DNA of 64,000 nucleotides from Tetramitus jugosus (GCA_937625935.1 OW569353.1:248001-312000); one strand, 5' to 3'. Counted from the first letter of the stretch, positions 1-9,063 are shown. Program-made: numbers and translations. The notes: generated by a model from the sequence alone, not told the origin.

Positions 1-615
1 TTCGGAGCAAGAGGAAGCAGAGAATTGACCTTGAAGCGTAGCGGCGCATAAGTTGCCAGTGCAACATGTACATGTACAGGTTGCAGCAGAGGACACTAAT
101 TCTGGGTGAAGTGAGAGACAGAGAACGACTAACAATAGGAGGTAGAGTATCACCTTCATGGTATAGGTTATTGCTTGGTTAAGGTTTGGTTGTTTTCTGG
201 AGTCTACGAAGCCGGACTTCGTTTTATAGCTCGCACGCAATTCGTGCGTCACATTCCTTTTACCCAACATCGTTACAATGATTGTAATCGTAACTTGAAA
301 GTGCGTCCGGATCTACCACATATCAAGACCATCACGTCACTGTCACATTGCGAAGGAAGCCCGAAAAAAGAAGAGGTGCGAGACCTTCACATTTTCACAT
401 TGGGATTTCCCTCACATCTCATAACGATCCCTACAAAGTGCAGGAGTAGGATCAAAAGGTGGTTCTCCTGCCTGCTACCACCTGTACCACTATTTTTCCA
501 TAGAGTACGTCTGCCTGCAAGTGGGCAACGGACGGTAACTGCGCATCTTGCCACTCGAAGACACAAGACTTCGCAAATACGGGAATCAACAATGTGATCA
601 GTGAGAGAAAGGAGA
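1..615. other. Intergenic stretch, no supported gene
   Basis: This segment lies downstream of the 3' end of the acetyltransferase gene that ends at 616. One open frame (175-597, plus strand) opens only with TTG, matches no family I recognise and has no coding-like composition. I see no tRNA, repeat or convincing exon here. It may hold the 3' UTR of the neighbouring gene and the flank of a gene outside the window. Confidence 0.5.
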
Positions 616-1734
616 TCACAATTGTTTGTTCATGAGGAGAGCATCCACATGAATAGTGCGGTAGTAATTGTCTCTCCATACCAGGGTTTTGAAACCTAAT
701 TTGCTGTACAGTTTTTGAGCAGCCCCATTCATCACCGAAACGTGTAGCTTCACCTTGCATGAGCAACGCTTCTCCGATGCAGCCTTGCACATCTTCTTTA
801 GTTGCTTGATTCTTTCCAGATGACTGGTCATGAGAAATTCTCCTATTCCCTTTCTCTGATATGATGAGCTCACTGCTATACTTTCGATATGTCCTAATAA
901 GACAGAAGAATTTTTGCTTTCTCTGACCTTCACCGAAGTGAGAATGTACCCAGCAACTGTATTGTTGGAGTAATCTAAAGCAACGTGGCACATGTATTTG
1001 CCTGCCCATTGGTCATCATCTGAAACATGGACCTTCATTCCCAAGACATGGTTGAAGTATTCTTCATCCATGGCATCTGGTCCAAATAGTTGTTCTTCCA
1101 ACGAAAGAATGCTGGACAACATGCGGTGAGTCAGTGCTTCCAAGTGAAAACCAACGGGGTGGCTATGATTTTTTGCACTAAGCCATCTGTTAGGTGATTG
1201 ACTCGCCCGTAAGTTCTGAGATGGATCATACACCACGTCTGGCAAGAACGGAAGCATAGGACGATACACTCTTCGTCTCATTTTCATAAAACAGTGTTGT
1301 GAATCGTGCAGCAAGTGAGCCTTATAGCCACAACTTTCACACAAGTCATAGTCTACACAATTCACACAACAATATCTTACATCTGTCAACAGAGCACATT
1401 CACACCCATCGCATACAACCTTGTAATGCTCAATTTTCATTGCATGTTCTCTATCAGGGTCATCTATTGATTGTGAGGGAAAAAATTGACTGCATTCTTC
1501 TCTCATAATGGATCTCAAGTGCTTCAACAACGATAATTCACATGGTACTGGTTGAGCCAACGTCAACAACACGTGCCACTTCTGATGTTTCTTGTCCCAG
1601 TTTTCACTGCTCTCCTCACACTGCAAACACAAACGGTACTCAGGGTCACAATCAAGGCAGAGATACCGTGGGCAGTCAGGTAACAAAATTGTGTCACAAC
1701 AGGCACAACGAAATGGAGAAAGATCTGTTCTCAT
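616..1734 (-). CDS. Double ZZ zinc finger / GNAT acetyltransferase
   Basis: The protein has 372 residues from the ATG at 1734; the frame stays open further upstream but without an ATG. Two ZZ-type zinc-binding modules come first: residues about 8-55 (CACC, CLDC, CLQC and a distal His) and about 100-150 (CDGC, CVNC, CESC, then a His pair). A GNAT N-acetyltransferase fold fills the C-terminal third, with the acetyl-CoA loop YQRKGIGEF near residue 290 and the late motif NGAAQKLYSKLGF. The GNAT part resembles NAA50/NAA60-type N-terminal acetyltransferases. ZZ domains in other proteins bind N-terminal or histone-tail peptides, so a reader-writer enzyme on protein N-termini or histone tails is plausible; the substrate is unknown. 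The gene is divergent from the one starting at 1908. Confidence 0.85.
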   Translation of the reverse strand: MRTDLSPFRCACCDTILLPDCPRYLCLDCDPEYRLCLQCEESSENWDKKHQKWHVLLTLAQPVPCELSLLKHLRSIMREECSQFFPSQSIDDPDREHAMKIEHYKVVCDGCECALLTDVRYCCVNCVDYDLCESCGYKAHLLHDSQHCFMKMRRRVYRPMLPFLPDVVYDPSQNLRASQSPNRWLSAKNHSHPVGFHLEALTHRMLSSILSLEEQLFGPDAMDEEYFNHVLGMKVHVSDDDQWAGKYMCHVALDYSNNTVAGYILTSVKVRESKNSSVLLGHIESIAVSSSYQRKGIGEFLMTSHLERIKQLKKMCKAASEKRCSCKVKLHVSVMNGAAQKLYSKLGFKTLVWRDNYYRTIHVDALLMNKQL

Positions 1735-1747
1735 TTTTCTGAACTTG

Positions 1748-1769
1748 CTTGTCACTTGCAAGTGACAAG
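1748..1769. repeat. 22-bp perfect palindrome
   Basis: Two perfect inverted arms of 11 bp (CTTGTCACTTG and its complement) meet with no spacer. Flanking GAACT (1741-1745) and AGTTC (1770-1774) extend the pairing across a 2-nt bulge. It lies 14 bp upstream of the acetyltransferase ATG, in the 173-bp gap between two divergent genes. It could be a dimeric transcription-factor site, or a hairpin in the 5' leader of the minus-strand mRNA. Confidence 0.8.
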
Positions 1770-1907
1770 AGTTCGGGCGATAAAAAATAGTCCTGTTGTT
1801 CGGATCTTGCCAGTTCTTCTTGCTGTCATTCGGAATCGAACTCGTGAGTGACGGCAAAACAACAAACCAAGAGAAAAAACATCAACCAGAAAGCTCAAAA
1901 AAACAGA

Positions 1908-2663
1908 ATGGCGGATCACGACGATCATACCGACACAATAACAGAATATCTTCATTCCAATCTCTTTGGAATTGTCGTAGGAGTAAGTGGAGTAACCATT
2001 GGGGCTTGCTTGTACGCATTGGGAAAGAAGAGAAGCAACTGTACCCGCAGCAGCAGCAACAACATCAAAATTCTTGCCTCCAAGGCAATAGAAGAGGTGG
2101 AACATGCCATCACACAGGAACTTGGCAGAACACAGTCAGAATTTTACCGGGTTTCATCCAGAGAGTATGACAATGAAGACACCAGACAGAATCCTGAGAT
2201 TGTTGTTCAGTTCCAGAAACCAATTGGATCTACAGTGAGCAATTGCTGGAAAAGGAATGATCCGGAATCAGATCCATTTTTTGAGTGTAACATCTCCTAT
2301 GAACACAATATCAATCAATCTGGAGGAGGGTGGGATAGGCTTTATATTGCCTCAGAAAGGTACGATGAAGAATTGGATGCTGTTTCGATGGTTCGTGACA
2401 ATTATGCTCTCGAGGATTTTCAAATGACAGAATTCAAGCGCATGACAGTGTCTGGGACAAAGAATGCTGCCTTGAAAGAGTTAGAGGGATCTGACAAGTA
2501 TATTCTGGTGATGCACGTTCACACCGGTTCTGTTCTCACTCAGGTCCTGCTTGATTTTCCATTGGATGCAGCACTGAACAGAAGCGAGAACGAACAACGA
2601 TATATGAGAGCCAAAGAAAGTATGCTCACCATTGTCAACTCTCTCCAAATTACCTCCAATTGA
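1908..2663 (+). CDS. Unknown protein with one N-terminal membrane span
   Basis: The 251-residue protein starts at the first ATG (1908); the upstream frame has only a GTG. A hydrophobic, Gly-rich segment at residues about 20-39 (FGIVVGVSGVTIGACLYALG) looks like one transmembrane helix or signal anchor, followed by a basic KKR stretch. The remaining 200 residues are polar, mixed alpha/beta in appearance, and end with a helical segment. I do not recognise the family. It shares a short divergent promoter with the ZZ/GNAT gene. An organelle- or ER-anchored soluble domain is the most that can be inferred. Confidence 0.75.
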   Translation: MADHDDHTDTITEYLHSNLFGIVVGVSGVTIGACLYALGKKRSNCTRSSSNNIKILASKAIEEVEHAITQELGRTQSEFYRVSSREYDNEDTRQNPEIVVQFQKPIGSTVSNCWKRNDPESDPFFECNISYEHNINQSGGGWDRLYIASERYDEELDAVSMVRDNYALEDFQMTEFKRMTVSGTKNAALKELEGSDKYILVMHVHTGSVLTQVLLDFPLDAALNRSENEQRYMRAKESMLTIVNSLQITSN

Positions 2664-2895
2664 CAACTGAAAGTCTGTGACATAATGTTGCACAACCAAA
2701 CCAAGGTGTTCCACCACAACGCTGTTCGGAGAATATCTCCTCCCTTCCATTGACAGCCAAGAAGCTCCCCAGATAGGAGAAATCAAAACGCTTGGACCAA
2801 CATCCATCACCAGAAAAAAAAAGGTCGCAAAACCAAAAACAACAAAAAAAAGTTACTCACCCAGGCACAGATTCAAGTAAAAAAAACACGCACAC

Positions 2896-4209
2896 ATGTT
2901 CAGCTTTGGTCACAAAAAATCAACTTCGCCACCGGTGTATACAAACACCAATCTACCCACACCATCATCATCATCAACAACAAACAATAATGATGCTACA
3001 GTCAACAGAAGCTCCAGTCAAAATCGATTGTCTTTCACAAGAGCAGACAATGGATTTGAAATTGTGGACTCACTGCCTAGAACTTCCTCTTTTTCATCCA
3101 ACAATGACAATGACAATAATAATAATAATAGCAACAGGAGGAATAGCAGCAGCAGTCGGAATTTGAACCGAAACAGCAGTGATTCATCATTCATCACATC
3201 CACACCGACAACAACAGAATTAGAAATTGTCGTATTCAAGGATGGATACGAAGAACAATTGTTGCAACAATACGAGAGAGAAGAAATGGAACGGATCCAG
3301 TTGGAGAAGGATGAGGAAGTTCGGTTGAAACAGTTGGATGATGATCGAATCATGGCCAAAGAGATGCAATCCAGATTAAGGATGGAACAGATGCAGGAAC
3401 AAGCTCAACAATTGTCAAACTCCATGTCTTCACCATCGATTGATGATGATGGTGGAATCGTGTCCGACACTGTTCCTTCCAGTTCTTCGTCCCCTGTTGC
3501 TACGATAAGAACACCTACGCCGACAATGTCAGCTGCTGATTCGTACATGGGTAGTAATGGCAGTAGCCCAACAACAATGATGAATGAACAGTATCGTCGC
3601 AAGAGTCTTCCACCTGTGCCTCAAAAGAGAGATTCGCTGACATCACCAGCATCCATGGTGCATCAAGCATCACCATCACCTAACTCTCCACACTTTTCAA
3701 CGGATCAAGAACTCATGCAATATTTGAGTCTGGTAGAGTTGGGACATGAACCATCGAGATGCAAATTTGCTGTAGAGGCATACAGAGGTGACCGAATTCA
3801 AACTCTTGACTGTATCAGTAAATTGAATCAATTGGTCTCGTGGGGATTCCCAGAGCAGAGAGCCCGTGAGGCCATTCTGCTGTGTGATCGCGATTTGAAT
3901 CAATGCTTGGACTATTTGTCAAAGCTACAGCAGCAGGACAATCAATCGCATCATCCCCACCACCACCAAACACCACCTCCATCGTCTACAACTGGTGGTT
4001 CCTATCCTTCCTATGCAGATCAGTCTCATGCAAGCATGAACAGTAGTATCATGATGGATTCAATGACAAACTCTGGCATGTACAATCCACCACCAGCATC
4101 AACGTTGCCATTCCCTTCTTATCCACAGCAACCATATGGCAGTGCCACTTCGTACCCACCTCCTCCAACACAGTACCCACCTTATGGCCGTGGACCTTAT
4201 GGATACTGA
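2896..4209 (+). CDS. UBA-domain protein with low-complexity N-terminus
   Basis: The protein has 437 residues. Residues about 1-110 are Ser/Asn/Thr-rich with poly-Asn runs encoded by AAT/AAC repeats. A charged helix follows (about 120-175) containing DDDRIMAKEMQ, which resembles the D-E-x-x-A-x-x-L-Q pattern of ubiquitin-interacting MIU motifs. A UBA fold occupies about 310-350: LVSWGFPEQRAREAI, CDRDLNQCLDYL, with the conserved G-F loop. The tail is Pro/Tyr/Gly-rich and ends in PYGRGPYGY. SLPPVPQKR looks like an SH3-binding segment. Family knowledge suggests ubiquitin binding and perhaps a trafficking or adaptor role; the partner is unknown. Confidence 0.8.
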   Translation: MFSFGHKKSTSPPVYTNTNLPTPSSSSTTNNNDATVNRSSSQNRLSFTRADNGFEIVDSLPRTSSFSSNNDNDNNNNNSNRRNSSSSRNLNRNSSDSSFITSTPTTTELEIVVFKDGYEEQLLQQYEREEMERIQLEKDEEVRLKQLDDDRIMAKEMQSRLRMEQMQEQAQQLSNSMSSPSIDDDGGIVSDTVPSSSSSPVATIRTPTPTMSAADSYMGSNGSSPTTMMNEQYRRKSLPPVPQKRDSLTSPASMVHQASPSPNSPHFSTDQELMQYLSLVELGHEPSRCKFAVEAYRGDRIQTLDCISKLNQLVSWGFPEQRAREAILLCDRDLNQCLDYLSKLQQQDNQSHHPHHHQTPPPSSTTGGSYPSYADQSHASMNSSIMMDSMTNSGMYNPPPASTLPFPSYPQQPYGSATSYPPPPTQYPPYGRGPYGY

Positions 4210-4307
4210 ACACAATAGTGCGAAACAAAAACAACACACATCCAATTGTATTATCAATCAACAATAAATTATCAAAATGAACTGTTTAATATTTACCAAA
4301 CACAATG

Positions 4308-4967
4308 CTATATTGATTTGCTTTGATTATCATTGCCACTCTTTTCAGCTGCCATCAGAGACCGACTTGTTGCCGTTGTAGATGGAAATAAGCTGAGTTC
4401 AGTTGATAAATGCAGTTTACTGTTCGTTATCAACTGCTGTTGGTTCATTAAGCTCCACTGATTGTCCAACAACCGAACATTATTTCTGTGAGCAAGAAGA
4501 AAAACTGTGCATGTAACAGCACCAATAATACCTCTCTGGAACCACACTCGTCCAAACTTGAGAAAATTACCTGGTCGTAGATTTGCCGTGCTTTTCGGTT
4601 CGAAGAAATGATGAAGAAAAGTTGTAAATCCTCCAAAGGCCAAACAGGTCGCTCCAACACTACTCACTGCCATCCAGGGAGAAGATGGACGTTCTTCGCT
4701 ATCATTTCTCATCACATTTGATTTCCGATTGTAGTTCTGGGTATTTACATTGCTTCTTCTGTCGTCGGTTTGTTGACTACGGTCGTTGACATTGTCATCT
4801 GATGACTTTTCTCGTTTCCTTCGATGTTGTCCTTCCTCAAGGTGCCACCTCTGTATGTGCAATCGATTCTGTAGCTCTTGATTCTCTCGCCTGTAAGCTT
4901 TGAAACTCTGAATAAGAGAACATGCTCCCAGGAATGAAGCAGAAGCAATGGTAATTGTTGTAGCCAT
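4308..4967 (-). CDS. Unknown small membrane protein
   Basis: The protein has 219 residues from an ATG at 4967. Three hydrophobic stretches are visible: residues about 3-20 at the extreme N-terminus, about 98-118 (AVSSVGATCLAFGGFTTFL) and about 140-158 (GIIGAVTCTVFLLAHR). A polar, Arg/Asp/Asn-rich linker joins the first and second. The C-terminus is Ser/Asn-rich. The layout would suit a mitochondrial or ER membrane protein, but I do not recognise the family. It is convergent with the UBA gene, whose stop is 98 bp away. Confidence 0.65.
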   Translation of the reverse strand: MATTITIASASFLGACSLIQSFKAYRRENQELQNRLHIQRWHLEEGQHRRKREKSSDDNVNDRSQQTDDRRSNVNTQNYNRKSNVMRNDSEERPSSPWMAVSSVGATCLAFGGFTTFLHHFFEPKSTANLRPGNFLKFGRVWFQRGIIGAVTCTVFLLAHRNNVRLLDNQWSLMNQQQLITNSKLHLSTELSLFPSTTATSRSLMAAEKSGNDNQSKSI

Positions 4968-5287
4968 CGATTTTTGTTTCGTTTCAGTTGATTTGATTGA
5001 GACACATCACAAGCGTGGCCACGTATCACTTTATACTTCTGCAAAGCATATTTTGGGTCACCACCGCAAACCAATCGATTTCCCAATCAATTTTTAATTA
5101 GACAACACAACCCGAGCCGATCAGATTAGTTTTCGTTGCGATTCGTTTGCTCATGAAGGTTCAACCGATTGACAAGTGCAATCTTCTGGTCAAGGAGTCG
5201 TAATGGGTCAGACAGACTACCATTTGACCAAAGCTTCCTTTACCTCCTTTCTTTGTGCTCTTTCCAGAAAAAACAACAAAAAGCAGC
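4968..5287. other. Divergent intergenic region
   Basis: This 320-bp gap lies between the minus-strand membrane-protein gene and the plus-strand TPR-like gene. I see no RNA gene, repeat or additional ORF with an ATG. It presumably holds both promoters. Confidence 0.5.
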
Positions 5288-6856
5288 ATGGTAATCATCT
5301 TTCATCGCAAGAACAATCAAAAGCGGAAAACAAAGACTGTTGATCATTTAAATGATCAAGAATTCTTTCAACGTCTCTACGTTCAACAATTGATACCATG
5401 CATGCAAGAAGAGAAGGACTATGTGAGAGCCTATCTCCTCTGTTACTCACTTTTGCCTCATTTGAGCCAATCGCAACGCATATGGATGTACTGGGCCATT
5501 TGCCACGAAAGATTACACATGTTGAATAGTGCGACACGGTGCTGCATCATTGGTCTCCATCTTCATCCGACGTTTGAGCCTCTCATTCGCTACACGATTC
5601 AATTGTTGAAACAAAATGTGAATGTTGTTGTTGCTGCTGCTTCTTCTTCTCGTGCAACAACAAGTGAATCACAACAAGGTCGTTTAGTAAAGAAGAATGA
5701 AAAACAACGTAAAACAACAGAGGAAGAGCAAGAACAAGGGGAAGAGCTAAAAGAAGACGAATCGAGAAAGAAGAAGCGTAAGACAACGCCACGAATGCAG
5801 AAGAAGGACAACCGGAGATCGCCCATTGCAAAAATGACGGACGAGTTGAGAGTGAGACAGTATGCTTTGAATCCGGTTGATTTTGAGCTGTGCTATCACT
5901 ATTTTCGACAAATGATTCACCAGAGGAAACATCGCGATGCATTTATTTTCATGTTAAATTATTTTATGAGACAGTATTTTGTTGAACCAGAGGAGTTGAG
6001 CTCAGGGAGTGATAGTAATAGTTCGAAGGAGGAGAAGAATCCAATTATCATGCTGAACAAAGCAAAACAATATTCGTTGACAAAGAAACGAGCGACCCGG
6101 GAACTGAACCCAATGGAGCTTCAACAATTTAGAACGATAGCGCAACAGTTTGTTGCTGTGGATGAGCCAATTTATGCGATTCATATTTGGCAGTTGGCTA
6201 TATGGTTAGCTCCCGATCAGCCGTCACTTTATTATTCACTGTATGAGATTTACAACAAATTGAACATGTATTTGGATGCATTCAAGGCATTTGCCATGCA
6301 CATTTTTTGCACGAGTATAACGAGGGGTGAAATCGGATCAGATATGGACCTCACAGACTCCAATGCATTTTCTGCTGCTCTAGCGACGAGTAGCACAGGA
6401 TCTGTCGAGCAATATCAAAAATGTGGAGAGTTGCTCGAGAAATGTGAATATTATTCTCACGCACTCTTGGCATACTACCAGTGCCATGTAATGCATGTCA
6501 TGCAAATCGAGCAAGATTCCATGCAAATGCAGGAAGAGGGCATTGACAATTTTGATTCACTAGAGCAAACCGGGAAACTTGCTCCACACTTATCTGATGC
6601 TCTATTGGACGAGTATGAGAATCGAGAACAGTTGGAACAGGACAACTTGAGGGCTTTGCACAAAAAGTATCATTTTCTTTTGTACATTAACAATCATGTC
6701 CTTCCAAAGCTGCTCGAACAACAAAAACAATACAGAGTTATATTGAGCGATCGGGCCAACATTATCATACAACGCATTCTAGCTCATCTGGCCGAGATTG
6801 ATGACATATCTGCCAAACTCAGTAGTAATCCAATCTCACCAAAACATATCAAATAA
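5288..6856 (+). CDS. Large TPR-like helical-repeat protein
   Basis: The protein has 522 residues from the ATG at 5288; the frame continues upstream to a GTG only. Paired helices with TPR character occur at residues about 35-105 (AYLLCYSLLPHL, WAICHERL, NSATRCCIIGLHLHP), about 200-245 and about 285-420 (EPIYAIHIWQLAIWLAPDQPSLYYSLYEIY, then YYSHALLAYYQCHVMH). Between the first two blocks is a Lys/Arg/Glu-rich linker (about 125-180) with KKKRK, a possible nuclear localisation signal. A protein-interaction scaffold is likely; I do not recognise a specific orthologue. Confidence 0.75.
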   Translation: MVIIFHRKNNQKRKTKTVDHLNDQEFFQRLYVQQLIPCMQEEKDYVRAYLLCYSLLPHLSQSQRIWMYWAICHERLHMLNSATRCCIIGLHLHPTFEPLIRYTIQLLKQNVNVVVAAASSSRATTSESQQGRLVKKNEKQRKTTEEEQEQGEELKEDESRKKKRKTTPRMQKKDNRRSPIAKMTDELRVRQYALNPVDFELCYHYFRQMIHQRKHRDAFIFMLNYFMRQYFVEPEELSSGSDSNSSKEEKNPIIMLNKAKQYSLTKKRATRELNPMELQQFRTIAQQFVAVDEPIYAIHIWQLAIWLAPDQPSLYYSLYEIYNKLNMYLDAFKAFAMHIFCTSITRGEIGSDMDLTDSNAFSAALATSSTGSVEQYQKCGELLEKCEYYSHALLAYYQCHVMHVMQIEQDSMQMQEEGIDNFDSLEQTGKLAPHLSDALLDEYENREQLEQDNLRALHKKYHFLLYINNHVLPKLLEQQKQYRVILSDRANIIIQRILAHLAEIDDISAKLSSNPISPKHIK

Positions 6857-6998
6857 GACATAACTCTGATTTATGTTTACTCAATTATAATTATTATTTA
6901 TATCGAAAAATAGAGGGCAATAAGTGGAGGAGTAGGCGGCTCTTTGTTGAGAGCACTTGGGGACATGCTAAGCAAACAATGACATCATCAAAGACATT

Positions 6999-7955
6999 CT
7001 ACAAATCATTGTTCTTAATGAACCGATTGCCTTCACTGTGCTTTCCAGTGTACACGTGACGAGTGTAGCCAAAATAGGACGTAGAGCTACTTCCACTGTT
7101 CTGAGTGGCCTCTCCATTTCCCACTGTTGGATCATTGTCAAACTCATCATCCGACTGCACACCACCATCACTCTCCGCACCACCACCATTGTTCTGATAA
7201 CCCATGTACAATTGATCTGCATTGGCAGTCACCACCTTGCAGAATTTACCTCTCTTCTCTGCTTCTTGTCTCTCCTTTGGCGTCACTTGTCTACTATCCA
7301 AAAACTTTAAATTCTTTAGTCGATACAGAACAAACAATCGATGTCTCTGATAATCATCAGTGTCATTACCGGTAAACTCGTTTGGACATGCAGGATTCTT
7401 CAAAATACTCAAATAGTTCAAATTGGGGAAATGTGACTCACAAACGTCCAACAATTGTTCAATGTCACGAATTCGATTATTGTTTAACCAGAGAGTTTCC
7501 AATTGAGGCAACTTTGGCAAATGATTCACTTCTTCAATGTCATTGTTGTCTGCCACGAGTGATTTCAAAAGAGTGAATCGCTCCAAGTTGTCCAATTTAC
7601 TATAGTGTGTTGCGTCATTAGATTACCATTGTCATCATCATCATTTGATCATCAACATAAGAATCACAATGCGCATTCGTATTTTAAAAATGAATGAACG
7701 TTAAATGTCGAATCTCGAGAGAAACAATTGCTCAATAGAGCAGGAAACAAGAACAACATGAACAACAAACAAATGAGATGAACACACATACGTCAAATTA
7801 TTGAAGCTAAAATCAAGTGATTCAATGGAACCTCCGAATCGACCGTGAAGGTCCTTTGGAACTTGGTCCAAGTCTTTGCCTACGAGTGACAAGTGAGTGC
7901 CATTGTTTGACAACTCCAAGCCTTCAAAGATGCTACTAGTGCTGTTGCTTGACAT
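6999..7955 (-). CDS. Leucine-rich repeat protein, LRMDA/C10orf11-like, two exons
   Basis: Exon 1 is 7955-7792 and exon 2 is 7599-6999. The 192-bp intron has a GTATGT donor and a TATAG acceptor; joining in phase 2 gives an uninterrupted 254-residue protein and restores an LRR. Repeats of the SDS22-like type run from about residue 15 to 150 (SLDFSFNNLT, SLVADNNDIEEV, ETLWLNNNRI, YLSILKNPACP), capped by YRLKNLKFLDSRQVTPKERQ. That cap resembles the LRR cap of LRMDA-type proteins. The tail is acidic then Ser/Gly-rich. It likely acts as a protein-binding adaptor. Confidence 0.85.
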
Positions 7956-8214
7956 GGTATGTTTTTTAATTGCTGGCTGTGAAGATGGGTGATGTTTTTT
8001 TTCACGGTGTTGTGCGGTGTAATCTGTCTGGCAAATTTCTCCGAGGTGTTTGGTTTGGAATCCAATACGGACATCGTGTGGTATTTTGAATAACTTAGTT
8101 TTATTAACGACAGTACATGTTTTAAAGTGGTAGAGTAGGTGTAGTAGATCTGTTGCTCATTCCTAAGAGCACCAGAAACTGCATACTTTTTGTTGCGTGT
8201 GATTGACCAACAAC

Positions 8215-8744
8215 TTACTTCCATTCGATGGCATAGGTGGTCAAACGTGGTTGATCCACAGCAATGTTTCTCTCAATCTTTTCCAAGATTGGTGTTGCAG
8301 GTGGATTGTTTCTCAACTCCTCCTCAACATACTCATTGTTCACATAGTAACCCACTTGGATAAACTTGTTGTCCTTGTAGGCACAAGTCAACAACAAGAC
8401 AGTTGGTCCAGTAACGTCTTCAGCTGGAATCTTTTCAGCATTTGGTGGGCCACACTTGAAGGCAAATTGGTTGATACCAGCCTTGACTGGTCCAACAGAG
8501 ACAGCATCTAGAGTTTGATCCAAATCCTTGTTTGATCCACTACCAACATAGATCAACTTCCATTCCAAATCTAGTGAAGAGGGGGAGTGAGATAAATGGA
8601 CAATAGTGTGTGAAACGAAAGAGACACAATCATACCTTCTTCCAAGTCTTCAACGACGTCGAAGGAGACTTCGAGTTCGATGTCATCAGTGTACTTTGCT
8701 GGGTTGTTGGCAATCTTGACGCTATTGATCTTAACGAGGGACAT
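8215..8744 (-). CDS. ASF1: Histone H3-H4 chaperone ASF1, two exons
   Basis: Exon 1 is 8744-8636 and exon 2 is 8570-8215. The 65-bp intron (GTATGA donor, CTAG acceptor) splits an Asp codon, and splicing gives 154 residues. The sequence follows the ASF1 immunoglobulin-like core end to end: EVSFDVVEDLEEDLEWKLIY, a VGPV turn, VLLLTCAYKDNKFIQVGYYVNNEY, ELRNNPPATP, LERNI-like and a terminal AIEWK. ASF1 binds the H3-H4 dimer and hands it to CAF-1 or HIRA during replication and transcription. The protein stops exactly at the core end, so the acidic C-terminal tail found in fungi is absent. The stop codon sits inside GTAAGT, a perfect donor sequence, leaving a spliced tail exon possible. Confidence 0.95.
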
Positions 8745-8885
8745 TGTGTGATAATGCTATGTGTGTTTGTTGCTTTTTCTTTTTGGTTGTTGTTTTTTCA
8801 AGGCGGTTGCAAGCAAGAAATGTTATTGTGGTTTGTTCCAAATTTCCAACGACATAACGACTAGAAAAAAAGGCGGCTAATAAAA

Positions 8886-8895
8886 GGCGCGAAAA
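8886..8895. promoter_or_regulatory. E2F-like site upstream of ASF1
   Basis: GGCGCGAAAA matches the E2F/DP consensus on the minus strand (TTTTCGCGCC). It is about 142 bp upstream of the ASF1 ATG and 16 bp from the tRNA terminator. ASF1 is S-phase regulated in other eukaryotes, which fits, but binding is inferred. Confidence 0.45.
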
Positions 8896-8910
8896 CACAC
8901 GGCTGTCCTC

Positions 8911-8914
8911 AAAA
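8911..8914 (-). terminator. Pol III T-run terminator of tRNA-Ser
   Basis: On the minus strand TTTT occurs three bases past the tRNA discriminator base, the usual RNA polymerase III stop signal. Confidence 0.7.
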
Positions 8915-8916
8915 GC

Positions 8917-8999
8917 CGCGAACTACAGGATTCGAACCTGTGAAGGATCTCTCCCATCTGATTTCGAGTCAGACGCCTTAACCACTCGGCCAAATTCGC
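8917..8999 (-). tRNA. tRNA-Ser (anticodon CGA)
   Basis: The minus strand folds as a complete type II tRNA. Acceptor arms are GCGAATT and AGTTCGC plus discriminator G. The D arm is GCCGAGTGGTTAAGGC. The anticodon stem TCTGA/TCAGA encloses loop CTCGAAA, giving anticodon CGA for the UCG codon. A long serine-type variable arm follows, then the T arm ACAGG-TTCGAAT-CCTGT. Box A (TGGCCGAGTGG) and box B (GGTTCGAATCC) are intact and there is no intron. A LINE retrotransposon begins about 31-43 bp upstream of its 5' end. Confidence 0.97.
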
Positions 9000-9030
9000 T
9001 TGGATAAAAATAGAAGATTTGTAATAATCA

Positions 9031-9042
9031 CATGCGCTTTGC
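9031..9042 (+). repeat. LINE junction repeat, copy 1 (target-site duplication)
   Basis: CATGCGCTTTGC, preceded by A, sits at the 5' boundary of the intact LINE, 31 bp upstream of the tRNA-Ser gene. The same 12 bases recur at 14034, 15561 and 15603. Confidence 0.85.
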
Positions 9043-9063
9043 AAAAAAATAAAAAACGCGAAC

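Noticed and set aside
175..597. Open frame of about 140 codons, plus strand
   Set aside because: It begins with TTG, has no recognisable domain and an irregular composition, and lies in the 3' flank of another gene.
1735..1857. Upstream extension of the ZZ-GNAT frame
   Set aside because: The extension has no ATG and includes the 22-bp palindrome; the first ATG directly precedes the first ZZ finger.
7880..8224. Possible ASF1 C-terminal tail exon
   Set aside because: The frame continuing after the stop has no acidic tail character; I kept only the core and noted the splice possibility.
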